This document shows, piece after piece, positions 58,135 through 64,000 of a stretch of DNA of 64,000 nt; the first letter of the stretch is position 1, and every line of letters begins with the position of its first letter. The translations under genes and the position numbers were made by a program. The notes beneath the pieces were generated by a model, which was given only the letters and a program-made list of their open reading frames with translations, did not search any database and was not told the DNA's origin. The stretch is from Alistipes sp. (GTDB lineage Bacteria > Bacteroidota > Bacteroidia > Bacteroidales > Rikenellaceae): the NCBI GenBank assembly GCA_017937125.1, contig JAGBEH010000007.1:62001-126000 (forward strand), given 5' to 3'.

Positions 58135-60270
58135 ATGAAAAAGAGTGTAAAATTTTTGATGCTTATGTCAGTATCCGCTTTTGCCTGCGGTTGTGCGGAC
58201 AATTCGATGCCCGTCGCGCAGCTGCCCGAAATAGACAAGACCAACCCGCTGCTCGCGGATTGGGACACGCCGTTCGCGACGCCGCCGTTCGACCGGATCG
58301 AGCTTGCGCATTACAAGCCCGCTTTCGAGACGGCCATCGCCGTGTCGCGTGCCGAAATCGACGCCATCGTGAACAACCCCGCGAAGCCTACCTTCGCCAA
58401 TACTATTCTCGCCCTCGAACATCAGGGCGAGCTGCTCGGCCGTATCGAGGGCATATTCTTCAATCTGCTCGAAGCCGATGCTTCGGACGAGATGCAGCAG
58501 ATTGCGCTCGAAGTGCAGCCCGCATTGACTGAGTTGTCCAACGACGTATCGTTGAACCCTGAGCTCTTCGCGCGCGTCAAAGCCGTTTACGAGGGTTCGA
58601 AGTTCGGACTTTCAAAAGAGGATAAAAAACTGCTCGAAGATACCTACAAGGGTTTCGCCCGCAGCGGTGCCGACCTGTCCGACGACAAGAAGGAACTTTA
58701 TCGTCAGTATACGAGCGAACTGTCCGAACTGACGCTCAAATTCGGCCAGAACTCGCTGGCTGCGACCAATGCCTTTTCTATCAATATCACCGACCCCGCC
58801 AAGGTGGCCGAGCTGCCCGATTTCGTGAAAGAGGGTATGGCTATGGAGGCCAAGTCCCGCGGACAGAAGGGCTGGACGGTTACGCTCCACGCTCCGAGCT
58901 ATGTGCCGTTCCTTACCTATTCGTCGCAGCGCGATCTGAAAGAGCAGCTGTGGAAAGCCTACAATTCGCGTGCTTTGGGCGGCGAGTTCGACAACACGGG
59001 CAACGTAAAGCGTATCGCCGAGCTGCGTCTCAAGGTCGCCAATCTGTTGGGTTACGAATGCTACGCCGATTATGTGCTCGAAAACCGTATGGCCGAAAAT
59101 ACCGCGACCGTCAATTCGTTCCTGCGCGAGCTGCTCGACGAGACGAAGGAGTATGCCGACGCGGATTATGCACGCCTGAACGATTACGCTCATTCGCTTG
59201 GCTTCGAGGGCGATATTATGCCTTGGGACTGGGGATATTACAGCAATAAGTACAAACAGGAGAAATACGCCCTGAACGACGAATTGATAAAGCCCTATTT
59301 CAAACTCGAAAATGTCAAGGCGGGTGTATTTATGTTGGCCGAGAAGCTCTACGGTCTGAAATTCGCTCCGCGCGAGGATATTCAGGTATATCATCCCGAT
59401 GTCACGGCATACGAGGTGACGGACGACAAGGGCAAGTTTATGGCCGTGCTCTATCTCGATTTCTTCCCGCGTGCATCGAAGCGTTCGGGTGCGTGGATGA
59501 CCGAGTTCCGGGGGGCGAAGGTCGTAGACGGCAAGGAGACACGCCCGTTGGTGTCGCTGGTTATGAACTTCACCAAACCGACCGAGACCAAACCGTCGCT
59601 GCTGACGTTCGACGAGTTGGAGACGTTCCTCCACGAGTTCGGCCACGCGCTGCACGGTATGTTGGCCGAAGGCAAGTACGAGTCGCTCAACGGCACCAAT
59701 GTCTACCGCGATTTCGTGGAGCTTCCGTCGCAGATTATGGAGAACTGGGCTACCGAGAAGGAGTTCCTCGACCTGTGGGCGAAGCATTACGAGACGGGCG
59801 AACCCATTCCCGCCGAATTAGTCGAAAAAATAGTCGCCGCGCAGAACTATCTTGCGGCCTATGCCAACGTGCGCCAGTTGTCGTTCGGTATGACCGATAT
59901 GGCCTGGCATACGCTGACGGAGCCTTATACGGGCGATGTCGAGGCGTTCGAGAAACAGTCTATGGCTCCGACCGAGATTTTGCCTGCTGTCGATGGGACG
60001 GCTATGGCTACGGCGTTCACCCATATTTTCGCGGGCGGATATGCTGCGGGATACTACGGCTACAAGTGGGCCGAAGTGCTCGAAGCCGACGCTTTCTCTC
60101 TCTTCAAGGAGAAGGGTATCTTCAATCGCGAGGTTTCGAATTCGTTCCGCCGAGACCTGCTTGCGAAGGGCGGTCAGGAGCACCCGATGAAACTCTATGT
60201 CAAGTTCCGCGGCCACAAGCCCCAGACCAAGGCGCTTATCGACAAGATGCAGCTCGGCAAGGAGGAGTAA
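58135..60270 (+). CDS. dcp: M3-family metallopeptidase, lipoprotein (Dcp-like), second copy
   Basis: A 711-residue paralogue of the first copy. Signal peptide with a lipobox ending in CGC near residue 17-18. The zinc site HEFGH (500-504) and the C-terminal GGYAAGYYGYKWAEVLEADAF block are conserved. The two mature proteins share the opening NPL(V/L)xxWxTPFxxPPFDxIE layout, so this is a tandem duplication. The ATG at 58135 is preferred because it begins a normal signal peptide; 58114 is an in-frame alternative that overlaps the upstream stop. Followed by a terminator. Confidence 0.92.
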   Translation: MKKSVKFLMLMSVSAFACGCADNSMPVAQLPEIDKTNPLLADWDTPFATPPFDRIELAHYKPAFETAIAVSRAEIDAIVNNPAKPTFANTILALEHQGELLGRIEGIFFNLLEADASDEMQQIALEVQPALTELSNDVSLNPELFARVKAVYEGSKFGLSKEDKKLLEDTYKGFARSGADLSDDKKELYRQYTSELSELTLKFGQNSLAATNAFSINITDPAKVAELPDFVKEGMAMEAKSRGQKGWTVTLHAPSYVPFLTYSSQRDLKEQLWKAYNSRALGGEFDNTGNVKRIAELRLKVANLLGYECYADYVLENRMAENTATVNSFLRELLDETKEYADADYARLNDYAHSLGFEGDIMPWDWGYYSNKYKQEKYALNDELIKPYFKLENVKAGVFMLAEKLYGLKFAPREDIQVYHPDVTAYEVTDDKGKFMAVLYLDFFPRASKRSGAWMTEFRGAKVVDGKETRPLVSLVMNFTKPTETKPSLLTFDELETFLHEFGHALHGMLAEGKYESLNGTNVYRDFVELPSQIMENWATEKEFLDLWAKHYETGEPIPAELVEKIVAAQNYLAAYANVRQLSFGMTDMAWHTLTEPYTGDVEAFEKQSMAPTEILPAVDGTAMATAFTHIFAGGYAAGYYGYKWAEVLEADAFSLFKEKGIFNREVSNSFRRDLLAKGGQEHPMKLYVKFRGHKPQTKALIDKMQLGKEE

Positions 60271-60291
60271 GCATCGCCCGACAATACGACT

Positions 60292-60325
60292 GCACCCCCG
60301 CTCTTTTACGGAGCGGGGGTGTTCT
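60292..60325 (+). terminator. Intrinsic terminator after the M3 peptidases
   Basis: Stem GCACCCCCGCTC/GAGCGGGGGTGT (one wobble), loop of about six, then TTCTTGTTT. Confidence 0.7.
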
Positions 60326-60397
60326 TGTTTCGGCCCGTATTTGCGGCATCGGATCAGGAAAATATACGTCAGTCTGTATTGTGCGGCCGATATGCCG

Positions 60398-62533
60398 TTA
60401 TGCCGAGGTGGTGTTTGTGCTGCGGAGGCGGATTTTGCCGTCGTTATCGGTCGCGACCGCATTTTCGCCGAGAAGCGATTTGACGGCCCCGATAACGTGT
60501 CGGGGATCGGTGCGGAACGCTGCCGCCAGTTCTCGGACGGTCTGCGGCCGCAGCGATAGTTCGCCGAGTATTCGTCTGCGCAGCTCCTCCGAACCCGATG
60601 TTTGCCGTACGGAAGCTGCGGAATCGTCATAGCGGTGCGTTGTGCCGTTGCCCGCGCAGACTTCGGCATTGCTATCGGCTTTGCAGCACGCATTATTGCC
60701 GACGGCATCGTCGCTGCCCGTGTTGTCGCCCGTGTCGCCGCCCGTGACGTTGTCGCCGCCCGTGACGCCGCCGCCCGTGACGTTGCTGCCTGTGTCGTTG
60801 CCGCCCGCCTTTCTGCGACGGCGGCGCGCTAAACATACGTCGCATATCCCGCAATCTTCCGCTTCGGTGTCGCCGAAATACTCGGACAGTACGCGGCTGC
60901 GGCAACGCTCCTCGTTTGTCGCGTATGCAAGCATCCGCCCGAACCTTTCGTGCATCATCTCCTTGCGTTTCCCGTAGGTCTCGGGGGCTATGTACAGATC
61001 ATCGGTCGGCAGCCGTTCTTCGTCGAAAAAGATCATCGGCGAGCGGTTCGAGGGTATGTAGCGTATTATGCGCATCTGCCACAGCCGTTTCAGCAGCTCC
61101 TTGACTTTTTCGACCTTGTATCCGCTTACGGTCGCTATCTCGAATTCGTCTATCGCGCGGAACTCGGTGAATACGCCGTTGTACATACGCAGCACGGTAC
61201 GCAGGAAATGGTCGAGATCCTCTCGCTCGACGCGAATGCGGTAGAGATCGTCGCGGCTTACGCAGAACATCAGTCGCGCAGGGTTCTCCATTTCGTCCGT
61301 GAGCGTCAGATAGCCGTTCTGCCTCAATATCTTCAGCGCGCTCTGCACCTTGCCGACGTAGATGTGCTCGCGGGCGCAAAAGTCGTGTATGTTGAATACG
61401 AACGATGCCTGCAATCCGTCGCCTATGGCGACCTGAAGATAGGAGCAGACCTTCTCGTATATCGTTTTTATCTCGTCTATGGGCGGAAATTCGCTTTCGA
61501 AACGCTTCAGCACCCGCTGTCCGTCATCGGGCGACACGAGCAGCAGGGCATAACTCCGCCTGCCGTCGCGGCCTGCGCGTCCCGCCTCCTGATAATAGCT
61601 TTCGAGCGAGTCGCACATCGTGTAATGCACCACGAAACGCACGTCCGACTTGTCGATGCCCATACCGAAGGCGTTCGTCGCCACCATTACGCGCGTACGC
61701 CCCTGCGTCCAGTTCTCCTGACGTATCGTCCGCTCGGCATTCGGCAGTCCGCCGTGATAATACTCCGCACTTATTCCCTGTTCGCGCAGAAAGGCAGCTA
61801 ACTTTTCGGCACCTTCGCGCAAGCGTACGTATACTATTCCCGCTCCTTCCACGTTGTTTATCAGACGCAGCAGCTGCTCGTTCTTGTCCTCGACGCTGCG
61901 GACGGCATAGGCGAGGTTCGGGCGTGCGAAGCTGCTGCGCAGGATGTTCGGCTCGGCGAACAGCAGATGTTTCATTATGTCTTCCGCCACGAACTGCGTG
62001 GCCGAAGCCGTCAGCGCCAGCACGGGAACGTCGGGAATCAGTTTGCGCAGCTCGGCGATGCGCAGATACGACGGACGGAAGTCGTAGCCCCATTGCGAGA
62101 TGCAGTGCGCCTCATCGACCGCCAACAGCGAGACGTTCATACGTTGTACGCGCAGGCGGAATACTTCGGTAGCAAGGCGTTCGGGCGCCACATAGAGGAA
62201 TTTTACGTCGCCGTAGACGCAGTTGTCGAGCAGGATGTCTATCTGCCGCAGCGATACTCCCGAGTGGACGGCTACGGCCGGAATGCCTTTCGCGCGCAGG
62301 CGGTCTACCTGGTCTTTCATCAGCGCGATGAGTGGCGTAACGACTATGCAAAGGCCGTCGCGTGCCATCGTCGGCACTTGGTATGTAAGCGATTTACCGC
62401 CGCCGGTCGGCATCAGCGCGAGCGTGTCGCGGCCGTCGAGCACCGAGCGTATTATCCGCTCCTGCATCGGTCTGAACGAGTCGAAACCCCAGTAGCGTTC
62501 GAGTATCCCGTGTATGTCGGCGACGGTTTTCAT
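60398..62533 (-). CDS. recQ: ATP-dependent DNA helicase RecQ with low-complexity C-terminal linker
   Basis: A 711-residue 3'-5' DNA helicase. Motifs: Walker A PTGGGKSLTYQ near residue 45, DEAHC near 140, and later SATQFVAEDI and QAGRAGRDG. The Zn-binding region has CRSRVLSEYFGD...CGICDVC. The RQC winged helix follows. The usual HRDC domain is not evident; instead there is a linker of about 70 residues, Gly/Asp/Thr/Asn-rich (NVTGGG, GDNVTGG units), then a final domain of about 75 residues with RRRILGELSLRPQTVRELAAAF. The -7 box is directly before the ATG. Confidence 0.9.
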   Translation of the reverse strand: MKTVADIHGILERYWGFDSFRPMQERIIRSVLDGRDTLALMPTGGGKSLTYQVPTMARDGLCIVVTPLIALMKDQVDRLRAKGIPAVAVHSGVSLRQIDILLDNCVYGDVKFLYVAPERLATEVFRLRVQRMNVSLLAVDEAHCISQWGYDFRPSYLRIAELRKLIPDVPVLALTASATQFVAEDIMKHLLFAEPNILRSSFARPNLAYAVRSVEDKNEQLLRLINNVEGAGIVYVRLREGAEKLAAFLREQGISAEYYHGGLPNAERTIRQENWTQGRTRVMVATNAFGMGIDKSDVRFVVHYTMCDSLESYYQEAGRAGRDGRRSYALLLVSPDDGQRVLKRFESEFPPIDEIKTIYEKVCSYLQVAIGDGLQASFVFNIHDFCAREHIYVGKVQSALKILRQNGYLTLTDEMENPARLMFCVSRDDLYRIRVEREDLDHFLRTVLRMYNGVFTEFRAIDEFEIATVSGYKVEKVKELLKRLWQMRIIRYIPSNRSPMIFFDEERLPTDDLYIAPETYGKRKEMMHERFGRMLAYATNEERCRSRVLSEYFGDTEAEDCGICDVCLARRRRRKAGGNDTGSNVTGGGVTGGDNVTGGDTGDNTGSDDAVGNNACCKADSNAEVCAGNGTTHRYDDSAASVRQTSGSEELRRRILGELSLRPQTVRELAAAFRTDPRHVIGAVKSLLGENAVATDNDGKIRLRSTNTTSA
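60711..60807. repeat. Short tandem repeats in recQ linker
   Basis: Imperfect units of about 15-18 bases with the core CCCGTGACG, encoding the Gly/Thr/Asp-rich linker on the minus strand. Copy-number changes here would change linker length without frameshift when units are multiples of three. Confidence 0.7.
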
Positions 62534-62537
62534 ACCG

Positions 62538-62545
62538 CGAAGATA
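62538..62545 (-). promoter_or_regulatory. -7-like box directly before recQ
   Basis: Minus-strand TATCTTCG, one base off TAnnTTTG, ending 4 bases before the ATG. Confidence 0.4.
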
Positions 62546-62614
62546 AGAAAAAACGGTGCTTCGGTAGGACGATGTAAAATATTTTTTGTAATTTTACACG
62601 CAAAATTGTCGCTT

Positions 62615-62884
62615 ATGAAGTTCAAAAAGGAGTATAAGGTCCGCGACATAGCCGGAGAGCACGTCGTGATTATGCAGGGAAAACTCGGCAGCGACGTCAC
62701 TCGCGTGGTGGCTCTCAATGAGACCTCGCTGTTCCTTTGGGGCAAACTTCAGGGCGAGGAGTTCGATGTCGCGACGGTGAAGAACCTGCTGCTGGAGAAT
62801 TACGAGGTCGCCGAGGAGATAGCCGCCGCCGATGCGGAGAATTGGGTGCGTAAACTCGACGAGTGCGGATTATTGACCGAATGA
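62615..62884 (+). CDS. PqqD-family (RRE-type) protein
   Basis: An 89-residue protein with the PqqD/RiPP-recognition fold: YKVRDIAGEHVVIMQG, VVALNETSLFLWGKL, then a C-terminal helix pair with YEVAEEIAAADAENWVRKLDECGLL. PqqD-like domains bind leader peptides of RiPP precursors for radical SAM enzymes. No rSAM gene or obvious precursor lies beside it; the radical SAM gene at 37812 is 25 kb away. Its stop overlaps the next gene by ATGA. Confidence 0.82.
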   Translation: MKFKKEYKVRDIAGEHVVIMQGKLGSDVTRVVALNETSLFLWGKLQGEEFDVATVKNLLLENYEVAEEIAAADAENWVRKLDECGLLTE

Positions 62885-63291
62885 AAGAGAGAAGGGTAAT
62901 ATCGTTTGTCCTGCTGGCCGCCTATATGCTTGCAATGGCGGTCAATGCGTGCGTCGTCCTGACGTGCGACTGTGCGTCGCGCCATCATCGGATGCACGCC
63001 TGTTGTGCCGAGATGTGCGAGGCAACTGCGGGAACGATGAGCCTTACTCAACATTGCGCCTGCACGCACAGCCACGAGAACAGGGCTGCCGATGCCGTCG
63101 TTTCGGATACGGACAGGACTTTCAAGTCGTTGCGCGCCGTCGTGGCGGAGTTGCCGCGAATGTTCGTCTGGAGTGCGGAACCCGACGATGCGGGCTCTGT
63201 CGAAACGGTATTTTACGAACGTCATATCATTTTCATAGAAGCCTGCGATCTTTCCGTGATCGCTCCGCGGGCACCTTCCGTAATGGCATAA
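62881..63291 (+). CDS. Exported Cys/His-rich protein, unknown function
   Basis: A 136-residue protein with an N-terminal hydrophobic segment (about 7-26, signal peptide or anchor) followed by a Cys/His-rich stretch: CVVLTCDCASRHHRMHACCAEMC and HCACTHSHEN. This suggests metal binding, for instance copper, zinc or iron. The C-terminal half is mixed and ends in an Ala/Pro-rich tail. It is coupled to the PqqD-like gene and 64 bases before a TonB-dependent receptor gene, so metal or peptide handling at the envelope is possible. Not recognised as a named family. Confidence 0.65.
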   Translation: MKERRVISFVLLAAYMLAMAVNACVVLTCDCASRHHRMHACCAEMCEATAGTMSLTQHCACTHSHENRAADAVVSDTDRTFKSLRAVVAELPRMFVWSAEPDDAGSVETVFYERHIIFIEACDLSVIAPRAPSVMA

Positions 63292-63355
63292 TTTATTATT
63301 CGATGTCGGGATTTAAGGCTCGGCACGTGTGTGATTATGCTTAATACGGAATACT

Positions 63356-64000
63356 ATGAAAAAATCTGTTATATCGATCATATTATCTATATTCGCCGTC
63401 GTAACCGTTGCGGCACAAGACCTTACGGGCGTCGTTCGCGATGCTGCGGGCAATCCGATGACGGGCGCTGCGGTATATTGGGCCGATACGAACGTCGGTG
63501 CGAGTACGAACCTCGAAGGGGCGTTCCGTCTTCATCGCGTCAAGGGATACGATAAGCTCGTGGCCACGTTTCTCGGCTATCAGAACGATACCCTGACGGT
63601 CGCATCGTCGGCGCAGCGCGTGGAATTTACCCTGCGCGAGGGCGTCGAGCTCGAAAGTGTGGTAGTCGAGGGCTCGCTCGGCGGCAACTATGTCAAGCAG
63701 GACGGACTGCTCAAGAGCGAGATGATTTCGTTCGCGGGCCTCTGTAAAATGGCCTGCTGCAATCTTGCCGAGAGTTTCGAAAACTCGGCTTCTGTAACCG
63801 TCGGTTACAGCGATGCCATTTCGGGTGCACGGCAGATAAAGATGCTCGGTCTGGCGGGCACCTATACTCAAATTCTCGATGAAAACAGGCCTGTTATGCG
63901 CGGTCTGAGCTCGCCTTACGGCTTGAGCTATACCCCCGGGATGTGGCTCAACTCGATACAGGTGTCTAAGGGCATATCGTCCGTCACGGCGGGGCACGAG
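63356..64000 (+). CDS. TonB-dependent receptor, N-terminal part (runs off the window)
   Basis: The visible 215 codons encode a signal peptide (ending VAAQ near residue 21), a carboxypeptidase-regulatory-like domain (LTGVVRDAAGNPMTGAAVYW to EFTLREG), and the start of the plug domain (ESVVVEG, then CCNLAESFENSASVTVGYSDAISGARQIKMLG). The CCNLAESFE form of plug is common among Bacteroidota receptors near metal-related genes, and the Cys/His-rich gene upstream fits this. The barrel lies outside the window. Confidence 0.88.
   Translation, partial: MKKSVISIILSIFAVVTVAAQDLTGVVRDAAGNPMTGAAVYWADTNVGASTNLEGAFRLHRVKGYDKLVATFLGYQNDTLTVASSAQRVEFTLREGVELESVVVEGSLGGNYVKQDGLLKSEMISFAGLCKMACCNLAESFENSASVTVGYSDAISGARQIKMLGLAGTYTQILDENRPVMRGLSSPYGLSYTPGMWLNSIQVSKGISSVTAGHE

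Overview
The window is chromosomal DNA of a gut Bacteroidota, most like Alistipes or another Bacteroidales. Signs of this are the TTTG-N19-TAnnTTTG promoters typical of the phylum, many surface lipoproteins and TonB-dependent receptors, an RseC-RnfBCDGEA operon, a Bacteroidota-type YidC, a BtuB/BtuG vitamin B12 locus, and moderately high GC (an impression, not computed). Both window edges cut genes: nadE on the left and a TonB-dependent receptor on the right.

Layout. 1-6543: end of nadE, then rseC and a complete rnf operon for ferredoxin:NAD+ oxidation with ion pumping. 6600-9327: hpt, queE, an FtsB/DivIC-like protein and thiL. 9321-16104 (minus strand): ackA, ptb, buk, aroQ, pyk and a polysaccharide flippase, joining the pyruvate kinase step to acyl-phosphate/ATP fermentation. 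16201-23119: an orphan OmpR-type response regulator, then a DUF349 protein, pyrG, yidC and an RNase D-like exonuclease. 23179-28780: a thioredoxin-like lipoprotein, a FadL-type porin, reverse rubrerythrin, an unknown lipoprotein, a small membrane-protein pair and a SLOG protein. 28790-35202: a vitamin B12 uptake operon led by a cobalamin riboswitch and a 41-codon ORF. 35307-35381: tRNA-Pro(UGG). 35544-39118: a small lipoprotein, a radical SAM/SPASM enzyme and a GH3 glucosidase, all closely packed. 39255-41081: cold-shock protein and PPi-type phosphofructokinase. 41116-44442: a secreted WG-repeat/caspase-fold protein between two inverted copies of a roughly 200-bp MITE-like element. 44443-47265: a steroid/bile-acid type operon (steroid 5-reductase fold, old-yellow-enzyme reductase, SDR). 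47376-55824: a repeat lipoprotein, ferredoxin, serS, a U32 peptidase coupled to a methyltransferase, a split chromate transporter and rsmE. 55934-62533: two tandem M3 peptidase lipoproteins and recQ. 62615-64000: a stand-alone PqqD-like protein, a Cys/His-rich secreted protein and a TonB-dependent receptor.

The most notable items are the two MITE-like elements, whose terminal inverted repeats and 8-9 bp target duplications can be read directly and which sit exactly at promoters; the three-gene steroid-reduction operon; the radical SAM/lipoprotein pair; the secreted WG-caspase; and the riboswitch-controlled B12 operon with an unannotated small ORF. Several genes have the -7 box only 4-8 bases before the start codon, which suggests leaderless transcripts.

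All functions come from reading motifs by eye. No database search or alignment was run.
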